Source of the DNA: Gremmenia infestans
Taxonomy: Eukaryota; Ascomycota; Leotiomycetes; Helotiales; Hamatocanthoscyphaceae
Length of the DNA stretch: 64,000 nucleotides
Direction: 5' to 3'
Assembly (NCBI GenBank): GCA_032629725.1
Contig: JAFEVB010000001.1
Span: forward strand, 372,001-436,000
Within the stretch, counting starts at the first letter, position 1; each line of letters begins with the position of its first letter. The position numbers and the translations under genes are program-made. The notes under the pieces were generated by a model. That model ran no database searches, was not told the origin of the DNA, and saw only the letters and a program-made list of their open reading frames with translations. Positions 36,978 to 48,199 of the stretch are shown piece after piece.

Positions 36978-39730
36978 ATGTCGAACCAAGCGCTTGTTTT
37001 GCTTCCACAGGGCGCCGGCTATGGGGTTACAATTGGCCTCGGTTTGGTATTTGGTATTGGAATGATACTTGTATCTCGATTTCTGTCGACATATATGAAT
37101 GAGCGATCAGACCATTCGGAGATGTTTGTTTTCTGCTGTCTGTTGCATGAGATCTTTCTAATATGATATGTGAATTAGGTTCATGGTTGCCAATCGGTCA
37201 GTTGGGACGGGTTTGACAGCGTCAGCTGTCATTTCCTCTTGGATGTGGGCGTAAGTATTTCCTAAAATACTTCAGAGAATTAGGAGGGCTTATTGTCAAA
37301 CAGAACAGCTATCATTTGGACTGCAGCTCAGGGCTATCTATACGGGATTGCTGGTTTGTCCTTAACAACAGTATCATTCCCGAAGATATAATAACTGACT
37401 TGGCTTTCGATTCTAGCCCCTTTCTGGTATGCTGCTGGTTGCACAATTCAAATCGCGCTCATGACAGTCCTAGCAATACATGCCAAAGTTAAGATCCCGT
37501 GAGTGCTCCTTCTCGTCAGTGACAGATTATATATTGATTGATTGGATAGCAATGGGCACACCGTATTGGAGATTATCAAACTTCGGTACGGCACCGCGGC
37601 ACATGGTGTTTTCATTTTCTTGTGCCTAGTTACCAATATTCTCGCTGTCACATCTATGATTCTAGGAGCGTCTGGCGTGATCACCGCCCTCACCGGTATG
37701 CATGTTGTTGCCTCGACCTTCCTTCTTCCCTTAGGAGTTGTCATATACACGGTTGCAGGAGGTCTCAAAGCAACATTTCTGACCGACTATATGTAAGTAC
37801 ATCTGATGCAGAAGCCCCAATAATTTACGCGCTTTGGCTAACGATGGAGAAAGACACACGACTGTTGTCATGGTTCTCTTGTGCTTCCTAACGATTCGAA
37901 CTTTCAACAACCCCGCTATCACAGGCCTAGGATCTTTCTATGAAGTACTGGTCAAACGCGACGAGACAAGATCGATTAGCGGGAACTATCGTGGCTCTGC
38001 TCTGACCTTCAAATCGAAGGGCGCAGTCATCTTTGGGCTCGTACACTCACTTGGCGATTTTGCGCTGGTGATCATGGATACAAGCTTCTGGCAAAAGGGT
38101 GTGTGAACTCTACCTTCATAATTTTTCATGCCGAAGCAACCTCTGCTGATAGGAAACATAGGATTTGCTGCAGATACAGGGGCTGCTATGGTTAGTCTTT
38201 CTCGCCAAACGCCCCCCTTTTTTCTTCCTCTTTCGTCAAAGTCGGCTAACACGTGGATCAGCCGGGCTACATGCTTGGTGGTATAGCTTATTTCGCAGTT
38301 CCTTGGGCTGTAAGTCCTTCACTAATATATTCGCTGCTCGACCAGCTGACATGAACTTTCAGGTCGGCACGACGGCAGGATTAGCAGCGATTGGATTAGA
38401 AAGTAGCTCGATATTCCCAACATATCCAAGAGTAACTATCACCCGTTTGCTAGTCAACGCATCTACTGACCGGCCTAGTTAATGACAACAGCCGAGATAA
38501 ACGCCGGCTACGTCCTCCCATATACTTGCATGGCTGTTGCAGGTAAAGGGGGGGCCTTTGCTCTTCTTCTGGTTGTATTTATGTGTGTCACCAGCACCGT
38601 GTCCGCACAATTAATCGCAGTTTCAAGTATCTCTTCTTTCGATATCTACAGAACCTATATCAACCCGCACGCCTCGGACAAACAAATCATCACGGTTTCT
38701 CACTGGTCAGTGCTTGATTTTGGCATCTTCGCTCCTGCGTTTGCTACGGCTTTGCATTATGGAGGTATCGATTTGAACTGGATGGGTTACTTCTTAGCAA
38801 CTATCATCTGCCCTGGCATGTTCCCGATGGCGTTCACTATTCTGTGGAAAAAGCAATCAAAAGCTGCTGTCATAATAGCTCCTCTTGCAGGACTGGTGAG
38901 CTTCACTTTACCTCGTCAACTGCAGTAAAAGGACTAACGCGCAAAAGGCAAGTGGGATTGCGGTTTGGATTGGCACCGCTTATGCCTACGCTGGCGGCAT
39001 CACAGTTCTATCCCTTGAAGGCCAACTGCCCTGTCTATGGGGAGCCTTAACATCCACGTTCTCCTCGGCTATCTACTCTATCGTAATCACATACATCAAG
39101 GTAACCGCGCTTACTCCCCACGTCTCTAAAACATCATGCTTACAATACCCACTAGCCCCAAGACTTCGACTGGCGTGTCTTTCTCCTTCTCAACGAGGTG
39201 CACGAAGACAAAATATCAACAGCGGTAGACTCAACACCAAGCAAAAATGGAGGCACAGATGCCGTGAGAAACATCCGCGACCTTGACAGTGTAGTCCACC
39301 CTTTCCCGGCAGCTGAGGTCAACCGCTTGAAACGTGCCGGTGGAATTGCCAGCATTTTCAGCGTGGTGATTGGGCTCTTGACGTGGGTTGTGTGGCCTTT
39401 ACCCCTATACCGGGATTACATATTCACCAAACCTGTAAGATGTCCCCCATCAGCTAAAAGAAGTCAGTTGACACTAATGCAACTTTGCAGTTCTTTATGG
39501 GATGGACTGTAGTATCAGAGATATGGCTCTTTTTCTGCCTTGTTGTTGCTGTCGTGTATCCGCTTGTCGACGGCCGTGACGTTCTTGCGAAGGCTGCTCG
39601 GTTGGCATGGGGTGCTATCACGGGCACAGGGAAAGAGGGAAAGGAGCAACCACCCAGTTCCTCGACTAGTACCCCGGAGTCGCTCATGTCAGATCTCGCC
39701 AATGAGAACAGTGTTAGCCATGAGAAATAG
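36978..39730 (+). CDS. Sodium/solute symporter family transporter, DUR3-like
   Basis: Thirteen exons, all frame-consistent, give 690 residues. The protein is a multi-pass solute:sodium symporter family member (PF00474), closest in pattern to fungal urea/polyamine transporter Dur3. Diagnostic stretches are SEMFMVANRSVGTGLTASAVISSWMWA, APFWYAAGCTIQIALM, NGHTVLEIIKLRYG, TNILAVTSMILGASGVITALTGM, VIYTVAGGLKATFLTDY, and CVTSTVSAQLIAVSSISSFDIYRTY. About 15 membrane helices can be traced, with a hydrophilic loop after WRVFLLLNEVH. Exons are tiny in places (29, 48, 50 nt). It is divergent from the NtaA-like monooxygenase, so the natural cargo may be that enzyme's substrate rather than urea; that is inference. 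Confidence 0.9.
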
Positions 39731-39964
39731 AAGCTTTGGAATTGCTCTTCGGAGAAGAGCCTGAAGGGTTAGGCTGGTAAATGCTTACAAAGAGTCGCAT
39801 TTTGGATCAGTGTAGAAGAGACAATTACTGCAAAGAAGGATTTGGTAAAATGAGCTGTTATTGAACGCTTAAAAATCGTCCTACCTCGGTAATCCGAAGC
39901 ACTCTCTTGTTCATATATTCTTTTTAGCATTTGGCTTCCAACTATTGAAGAGTTCTAGGCTTTT

Positions 39965-40450
39965 CAGCAGCACTGTTTACCGAAGACATATAGCCTGGTG
40001 TGTTGGCGTTGGTAGGGCATGGTCATCTGTGAGAGTGATATGGAAACAGGCCAGGCCCAATTTATTTGAATCCCATTTGAAATCAGGATTAACCTGCCAT
40101 GGCCCGATTTCTCGGCCTCGCAAATGCTTCCGGGAATTATGTTGATCGAATATTCCTACAACACAATGAATGAGTCAAGAAATATGGTAGTGGACGCTTG
40201 GACTTACCTTTGCTAGGAGCTGGAAATGAGAGATTGCTTCTGCGCATTGCGTTGCGTATTTATCTTTGGCTTTCGGAGTTGTTGGGGTCCAGCCTAGGAA
40301 CATTTCTGGGAGTATGGCAAGGTCTGAATTTTCTCGTGCTGCGCTTATGATGAGCTCTGTTGCCTTTTGCAGTTGGAGCGTGGGTGTTGTTTCCGTTGGG
40401 ATGGGGATCTGAATGAGTGCTACTCGAGGGGCGGGTAAGGGGAACGCCAT
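39965..40450 (-). pseudogene. Truncated nitrilase/amidase (carbon-nitrogen hydrolase)
   Basis: The first exon (40208-40450) encodes RVALIQIPIP, then ATELIISAARENSDLAILPEMF, in which the glutamate of PEMF is the catalytic Glu of the CN-hydrolase family (PF00795). After an intron (40156-40207) the second exon reads EYSINIIPGSICEAEKSG, as expected for strand 3 of the fold. It then turns into unrelated sequence and stops near 39965. The catalytic Lys and Cys regions are absent, so only about a third of a normal enzyme of about 300 residues remains. It lies next to the symporter and may once have belonged to the same nitrogen-compound pathway. Confidence 0.75.
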
Positions 40451-40848
40451 CTGAAAAGACAAGTTTCAGTCCAAAGATTGAGACTTATCAAGTTGGTTAA
40501 GTTTCAGTTCCAGAGACGTAGTCCTGGGCTTGCTTCTCCCCGCAATGTGAAAAACCCCACTACTGTATCGGCAAAACTTAGGGGTGGCATTTATATGTCC
40601 ACTTGGGCGTAAACAAACCTTGTCTTGAATCCCGCCACTTTTGATAGCCATAGAACTAATGATACTCCTCTATTCCTGCTTGAATCATGAATCATGATAA
40701 GAGGTCATTCAAGAAGTCATGATAGGGATGTGCAATAGGTAAACAGAAGCTCCCCCGATACTGACCGGTGATGTCTCTCAGGGACGGCTCATCCTGAACA
40801 ACCACATATATAATCTTTGAGCCTCCATCCATTATCCCTATAATTATT
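40451..40848. promoter_or_regulatory. Upstream region of MFS carrier
   Basis: About 400 bases between the divergent nitrilase stub and MFS carrier. A TATATAA sequence lies about 40 bases before the MFS start codon. No gene is seen. Confidence 0.4.
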
Positions 40849-42696
40849 ATGGCCACCCCCGTCATTCAAGAGACCTACACGGTCGACCACGCGGTATTCT
40901 CCTCAACGCTTGAGAAAGCTGGCGAGGATACCAAAATCAAGGCCACCGGCTCACCCGAAGAGGAATTTGAGATTGGATCCTCAGAGAAATTGATCGGGAA
41001 TGCCACAGCTCAAGAGCTGGAAGCTATCGGAAATGGACTCGATCTCACATATGCGGAGAAAGCATCTTTGGTTGGGAAAGCTTTGCAGAATATCGGGATG
41101 AACGCTTGGCAGTATAAGATGTGGGCTGTGTGTGGGCTGTGTGTGGGCTTGGATGGATTGTGGATAATGTGAGTGAAGTGTGTTTTGATCAGGAGAAAGG
41201 GGCTGATAGAAGTCTGCTCAGATTGCAGCATATGGACCTAGCATCACATATACCCCCGTTGCGAAAGAGTTTGTCATCAAGAACGTCGCACTGACGGGGA
41301 TTGCATACAACCTAGGGGCATTCATAGGTGCTATGTTCTGGTAAGAAATTAAAGAAACTCTAACTTTCTCCTCCAATGTGAGAGAAGGTCATCTGATCGT
41401 TCCTAGGGGCCCCATGGCAGATATAATCGGTCGCCGCCTCGCGTTCAACACAACCCTCTTCATTGTAGGAATCTTTCTCATTGCCGCCGGCGGTAGCAAC
41501 AACATCTATACCTATGGCGGCCTCATGTCCGTTGTCGGTTTCGGGTCGGGTGGCAATGTTTCTGTCGCAGCAACCGTCTACCTGGAATTCGTGCCCTCCA
41601 GCGGTTTCTACCTCCTCACCATGCTGAGTGCATGGTGGGCCGTCGGCGCTGTACTTGATGCACTCATCGCTTGGGCCTTTGTCGGAAACTTCAGCTGCGA
41701 ATTGACCGTCACCACTATCTGCGCCAAAGCCGACAACATGGGTTGGCGTTATACGCCGTTCACCCTGGGTGCGCTCGTCATTGTACTGGCGCTCGTTCGA
41801 CTCTTCGTTTTCCGCATCCCGGAATTCCCCTACTTCTTGCTTTCCCGAGGCCGTGATGCCGAAGCTGCGGAGGTAGTTCAATACCTGGCCAGCCGATCTC
41901 GCAAATCCATATCCCTCACCCTCGACGACTTTCGCCGCATCAATAGCGCCCACGGCCGACTAACCAATGACAGCACTTTAAAGCCACTCTTTATAGACGT
42001 CCTAGGCGCTCTTTTCGGCTCCATCTCTACCTCGCGCCTCCGGGTTCTTTGGGGATCCAAGAAACTCGCCCTCCACACCTCGCTCATCATCTGGATTTGG
42101 GCAGCTATCGGCGTTGGATATCCTTTGTACACCTACTTCCTACCGCTATACCTCGAGGCAAAGTTCAAAGCCATCAGCTACGACAGCTCACAAGCCGATA
42201 CCTATAAGCAGTACTACTACATCGCAGCCTGTACCGTCCCCGGCCCGATTGCTGCATCGTTCGCGATTGAAACGAGGCTTGGAAGAAGGTATTGCATGGC
42301 GATCGGAACTGTTGTATCTGGCGTGTTGCTGTACCTCAGTACAATCGCGTCGACGAATGGGGGCGTAATGGGGTTCAACTGCGCTGCAACTGCGGTGATC
42401 AATTTCATGTTTGCCATTCAAGTCAGTCCCTTCCTCCCCAGAGGATACATAACAATGCTAACGAGTTTCAGTATGCCTATACACCCGAATCCTTCCCTTT
42501 ACCCATCCGTGCAACTGGAAATGGGCTTTGTTCTATGATTGGCTACGTATGCGGACTGGCAGCACCCGTGATCTCGTCCCAAACAGGCGTGTCGACTAAT
42601 GTTGGGGTATATGTCAGCGGCGCGCTGTTTTTGGTAACGGGGATCCTTATGTTTGCTTTGCCGTTCGAGACGAATCCTAGCATGTCAGGATATTAG
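40849..42696 (+). pseudogene. MFS carrier broken by an 11-bp tandem duplication
   Basis: Major facilitator superfamily transporter (PF07690) of the SV2-like/phosphate-type fungal branch. Exons are 40849-41168, 41222-41340, 41407-42421 and 42472-42696. Together they are 1679 nt, not a multiple of three. The reason is visible: GGGCTGTGTGT occurs twice in tandem at 41123-41144, in the first helix. Removing one copy gives 1668 nt (555 codons) and restores the family motif CGLGWIVDN just before the first intron. As it stands, translation leaves frame there and stops soon after. The rest is well kept (GPMADIIGRRLAF, YTPESFPLPIRATGNG, about 12 helices), so the break is recent, allelic or an assembly error. 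Confidence 0.85.
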
Positions 42697-42952
42697 ACGA
42701 TGCTCATGGTGGAGTCGGTGAGAATCAGAGGCTGGTCTTCGAGAATAAGTAGATGTGAGAAGGATATGCCTAGACTTAGCTCTTTACGTTAGCAACATTC
42801 AAAAACCTCTTCGCATTCGCGTGATTTCAACGATAACTTTTCAATATGCATCCTTATCTCCTCATGCTAGCGTTATGCTATAATCAGATCATCCGCTGTG
42901 ACCTTTCGAATTCAGATATGCCCAGACCTTCAACCTATAGAACCATGACTCT

Positions 42953-45250
42953 CTACTCCCAACCAAGTTCCGTTGCGCTGATATTGTAGTCTGGCATACT
43001 TTCCCAAGGCGACGCTTCATGAATCTCCTGCATCATTGGTGCCTCATTAAAAAACCCACCAAAGCCTCCGCAAACGCCAAATCCAAGATTATCCGCGAAC
43101 TCCGTTCCAAATGTAGAATAGCTAAATTCATCATTGTGAAGAGTAGATATCGTCTGAGAAGTCCCGAATTCGCTGTCAGAGAGCGACGACACGATAGACG
43201 GCGTTTCGTGGTGCTCGGAGCTTATATCATGAACTTGCAACTGCAGTCCTTGGCGTGCGCGGTCTGCTAGTTTCCAAGTATGAGACATCTCAACCAGGGC
43301 TGTATGAAAATTAGGAAGGGCTGTCTCTTGGAAGTCTCTTGGGTCGCGAGCTTGATGGTGGAGAATGGCAAATATGGCATCTGCCGCTCTGATGCAGCCG
43401 TAGACAAAAACTAGCGGGGCATTCCTGAGCGTATGTTGGGTTTTGAATCGGTGGATTATGGATATTATTATGTCGATGGATGTATCACATATGTTCAAAG
43501 AATCGGAAGATTGAGTGTGATCGAGACCCGGGCCGAGAAATGGTCGATTAAGCGCGATTCTGGTCGTGTGGTACAGCATACTGCTTTCTGTCAATGGGGA
43601 ACTTCGAGTGAAGCAAATGACTTACTGAAGAGCTGCGATACTGGGTTGCACAAAATCAAACCGTGAACCCCATCTATCCCAACGGTGACCAGGCGATAGG
43701 GATTCATGCCATCCCAGGAGTCTTGCATTCAGTCGAATTACTGGTGCATGTATACGTCGCCCAGAAACCTGAAGTGGTTTGATCTTTGAAGAGAGTCGTT
43801 GCGATAAAATCTCTTGAATGACGAGAGAAAGTTCCAGATTCTGCTTTTCCAAGATTGCGTCTACGTCTGGATTGGTTCTTGCTTGTTCTATGTTTGAGGG
43901 CACCCAGTTTTCGGTCCATTTTCTACCTTGGCATTAGTATTATAGGTGGATTCGAAAGTATATACGAACATGTTGGCGATGGAGAGTATCACGTTACTGT
44001 CAAGCATTGCCGCAGGCCGTCCCAGTGTTAGGCTCAACATCCTAGTAATAATTTTAGCCGCGGAATGGGATAAGCAAACGTTACAGGGTGGACTTATCGG
44101 ATATGTAGCAGGTCAGATGCATACTTCGTCTGAATTTTGTATTCAGAGAAGTACTAATATTACCTTCAACAGTTTCTGTGTCTTGGTGAGCGAACTCTAA
44201 ATCTTGAGCCATACAAATGGCCATGCCTGCTGTCTGTTAACTTATTTCAAGACCTAGGAGATCAAAACTGGTACCTGATAGAGCCCATGCTTTGGATGGA
44301 TGATCATGGCCACTCTCATAATGCGCACAACAGAGTAAGGCCTGAACGAGTAGAACATCAGGTTGGAACAAAGATCCAAGAATTATATTCTGTGCAGATT
44401 TTGAGAAGACGTCTGCCATCCGGTTGATTTCCAAATCAAGAGACATCAAAGCTCCAAGTGCACAAGCCGCGTAAACCAGAGGTTCCATTTGCCGTTTCTC
44501 ACTACGCGTGGCATGTGGGTAGTCTCGCATGAATAATTCTCGATCTATGAACATGCAATGTGGATTCTGCCATCGAAAATAGAGATCAAGACATTTGCCG
44601 ATAAGAGCTTCACCAAATTCTGTGCTTGTCGAATTGGTAATTTCGGGTATTCGATAACTAAATTCACCTACTTGTGGGAGTCGCATTGTACTGGTGGTAT
44701 AGATACTGTTGACGCGTGGGATGTTCGATAGACCTTGTCCCGCATGTCAGTTGTGTCTTCAAGACCGAGAGAACTTCACTACCTTCTTCAGTATCTTTCG
44801 ATACTTCGGTTGCCGCTGCCGAGGTGTCGGAAAAAGGCGTTGCCACTTCAGACTTCATCATAGATGGGAAATGGTCAAAGTCTACTTCGTCAACTAAAGA
44901 GTCTCTTTCTACGCCGGACGCCGCCTTAAGTTTGCAGAGAGTAGACTCCAGTTGTGCAATCCTCGTCTCGAGCGCCTCGACATATTCTCGAGAGATGGGC
45001 GCTCTTTTTGAATCGTCCCCTCGATACTCGCATTTTGTACTTGCGGCTATGCATCTGTGGCAAGGGGAGGTTCGCGAGCACTTGATCTGTGATTCTTAGC
45101 ACAAGGAGTTGCCGTGGTTTGAATTGCATTGCATGCATGGACTTGCCTTGCGGTTCTGGCAACGTTTGCAGCTGGTGTTTGTTAGCAGTGCATGAAATGG
45201 CAAATAGGGGTGGTCCCTTACGATATCTTCCTAACATTTGAATGAGACAT
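42953..45250 (-). CDS. Zn2Cys6 transcription factor with split zinc cluster
   Basis: Eight exons (45222-45250, 45147-45171, 44783-45086, 44275-44733, 44085-44226, 43970-44041, 43626-43922, 42953-43580) sum to 651 residues. The zinc cluster CKRCQNRKIKCSRTSPCHRC followed by a final Cys (TKCEYRG) is built from three exons. A coiled-coil-like helix follows (YVEALETRIAQLESTL). The fungal regulatory domain (PF04082) includes CLDLYFRWQNPHCMFIDRELF, MEPLVYAACALGAL and LTLGRPAAMLDSN, and the C-terminal third is acidic and Phe/Gly-rich. The second intron uses a GC donor. The gene lies between an MFS carrier and a DHA2-type exporter, so it may regulate one of these; that is inference from position. Confidence 0.88.
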
Positions 45251-45604
45251 TATAGGTTCTATGGAAGACGCAAGTGTTAAATTTGAATCTGTTGACAATT
45301 GTTCGAGATCAAGATCAATCTTTCTCGTTCGACGTTTGAGGATATCGTATAGAAGCACGTCATTTGGTTCGGGGTTCCTGTCCGTTTCTTATCTGCAAGC
45401 GAGCAGTTGTATGGGGCATCGTAGTGCCACGTGATGTGTTTTACATAATCATGGGGGGCTGAACGGTTCCGGCTCAATTCACAAAATATCACTAATTTTC
45501 GTGTTCAACAAATGTTTAATTGATATTCATGTTCTAGTCACCAGGAGAGTTCAAATCCGAGTTGTCCGTCCGCTCCTGTAGTTCGCCTCCTTCCGCCTCC
45601 TTTT
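45251..45604. other. Spacer upstream of the Zn2Cys6 gene
   Basis: About 350 bases between the 3' end of the DHA2 exporter gene and the start of the regulator; it holds the regulator promoter. Nothing else is seen. Confidence 0.45.
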
Positions 45605-47510
45605 TCATTTTCTATTGAGATTTCCACCTCTGGCAAAGAATGCAGATATGAATGCAATCGCTCCCACCGCAGTACTAGCCTGGAAAGAATAGACTAAAGC
45701 GTTGTAGTAAACGTGCCGTGCAATTGACTGTATTTCCACTGGAAGTGTATCCAAGACCGTGACCGAGTGACGGATTTCATCAATTATCTACGGCTTCCGT
45801 CAGTCCTTCACTTCATATAGGCTTAGGAGTCAAAGCTTACCTGTTCCTTGTTTGGCACCCCGAATAATGCTAGCGGGAGCTGCGACGAGAGAACATTCTG
45901 AATGATGGCTGATGATGCTGCTACTCCCCAAACAGTGCCCAGGGAGCGGAACAGATATACCATTGAGGTTGATACAGCTTGTTCTGTGAATAATCAAGTC
46001 AAAACAGGGAGACGTATATGAGTTGAAGTTTAATAGTAGGTCATCAACTTACGGCTATGGTCAAAAGCAGCCAGGAATGTGAACAGAATACCAGGATAAG
46101 CCATTCCTTGGCCCAGATTTGCTGGTATCAGGTAGAGCAGATACTTCCATCTTGCACTCTCGGTGTATTGCAAGGATGCCACAAGGCCATTGCCCAGCAT
46201 CATGAGGAAACAGCCCATCCTTACCAGCCAACTGAGCTTTCCTACGCGCGACATAATAATACCAGCGATAAGACCCCCAACAGGAGTTGCAAGTGATGGG
46301 ACGACCAGCCGCAATCCAGCCTGTGAGGGTGAATCTTGGAGAACTACTTGGAAGAAAAGAGGTATCATGAAGAGAAACTAGACCGTGTTAGTAACAAATC
46401 TTTTTGGGGCAATCAGGCTACGTGAGGAAGTCCCTTACAGAATACGCTGCCATTCCAACACAGATATTACTTATGAGATTCGAGACTGCGAGTTGCCCCT
46501 TGAGCATCGACATAGGCATGACAGGAATTGCGTGTGTGCGGATCTCGACCATTACGAACAATGCTAATAGCACTGCACTGATGATCAGTGAAATTATGAC
46601 ACGAATATCGGTCCAAGTATAGTTGTTGCCGCCCATGCTCAGAGCTGCCAACTGCGCAGATAGACCCAGAACGAGCAGAGTCGCACCGCTAAGATCAATC
46701 TGTTTCCAGAGTGAAGCCTTCACTATCGGTTCTGACTCCTGATCCTGTTCGATGACCACGTCGAGCGTTCTCTTGTCATCGATCACATAATGTCCCACAA
46801 CAAACGCGAAGATGGAGACCGGGACTTGGCAGAGAAAACACCACCTCCACCCAACAGTATCTGCGATCCAGCCTCCCATCGAAGCTCCGCAAATGGACCC
46901 GAAACCATGAAGCACGTTCTGGCAAGCCTGGTACATTCCACGCTCTTTGAACGGAATCATATCCGAATTAATAATTGTAGCCATTGTCATGAGACCACCT
47001 CCTCCAAGGCCAGTGAGAGCTCGCATTAAGTTCAATGAAACCACATCCGGGGCCAATCCACACCCTAAGCATCCTAGAAGGAAAGTAACGGTTGCCGTGA
47101 AGAAACAGGTCCGTCGTCCCAGAATGTCAGAAAACCGACCGTATAGGGGTTGAAAGGCAGTCGATGTAATAAGGTAGGAAGTTGTTAACCAGGAGATTGT
47201 GTTCGCAGCGTTGAATTCGGAACCAATAACAGCATATGTCGAGGCGGTAATAGTGCCATCAAATCCGGACAAGAAGACATTTGAGAAAATGGCTAAAGGG
47301 TGATTAGTATTTTGTCATGCGGAAAGGTTTCCTCAACTCACCAATCTCTATCCACAGAAAACCCGGGGGAGGGGCCCATGATGCGTGCGCATTCTTGGAA
47401 TTGATTTGAACCCCAGATTCAAAGAGAGGTGTTGCCTCGTTGTGTTCGCTTGCTGATTCTGCAGATATTTGCTGCCCCACTTCAACATGTTGGGCGGGAA
47501 AGGATTCCAT
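45605..47510 (-). CDS. DHA2-type MFS transporter (14-helix drug/amino acid family)
   Basis: Five exons (47342-47510, 46439-47292, 46053-46377, 45841-45983, 45605-45787) give 557 residues. The protein is a 14-helix MFS carrier (PF07690). It shows a hydrophilic N-terminus, GFDGTITASTYAVIG, the motif LYGRFSDILGRR (motif A), LNLMRALTGLGGGGLMTM (motif B/C region), GASMGGWIADTVGWRWCF, and later helices LRLVVPSLATPVGGLIAG and FRSLGTVWGVAASSAIIQN. The pattern is like yeast Vba vacuolar basic amino acid transporters and fungal toxin/drug exporters; sequence alone cannot separate these. It is divergent from the arylsulfotransferase-family gene and convergent with none. Intact. Confidence 0.9.
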
Positions 47511-48199
47511 CTTTTGACCTATGCCAGTAATAACAGACAATTGTAGAACCAAGAGTGAAGGCGTTTGAATTGAATAAACGGCTTGTATAAACGTATGGAG
47601 GAAATACTGTGTGAAAATTTACTAAGAGAAGTGACTTGAGCAAGGCTATGAGAAGGATCCAAGGCTGACAAATATCTTCACGCAGGCCGATAATTTTTCT
47701 CAGGGGGGGAAATCTGGTGTTAAAGCAGTCGTTGATCTTTTCGACTTGGATCAACGATTCAACGGGGATCAAGTCCGCCACTGACCTTAGGAAACCTCTA
47801 CCGGAGACGAAGCCCGACAAGAAAAAATCCATGTAGAATCTGACACTTTAGGGTGGAAGAGGGCCACAATTCGAAATTTATATGCCATTTGATTGACGAT
47901 CCAGATATCGGTGTTCAGCTCCGTGTTGAGCAGACTAAAAGAGGGCGGTGAAAAAGGTGGGTCTTTTGATCGCTACCCCGCTATTAGGCGAGATACCCCA
48001 CCATGCCCCTGAGCGGGCTTCGTGTCCGTTTGTTTTTATATCATACCTGTGATGGAACTGATTTTCAGTAATTTCCTCACCATATTGCGTGCGAACGGCC
48101 TATTTATACCACTTGCAGGTAGGCCATATAAGTAAGATTTCTGCTCACTAAGTTCCAAGGCACACCAGCACATCTTCCTTATTCATCAACCTTTCCCAA
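47511..48199. promoter_or_regulatory. Divergent promoter, DHA2 exporter and ASST-family gene
   Basis: About 690 bases between divergent starts. No motif array stands out. Confidence 0.35.
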
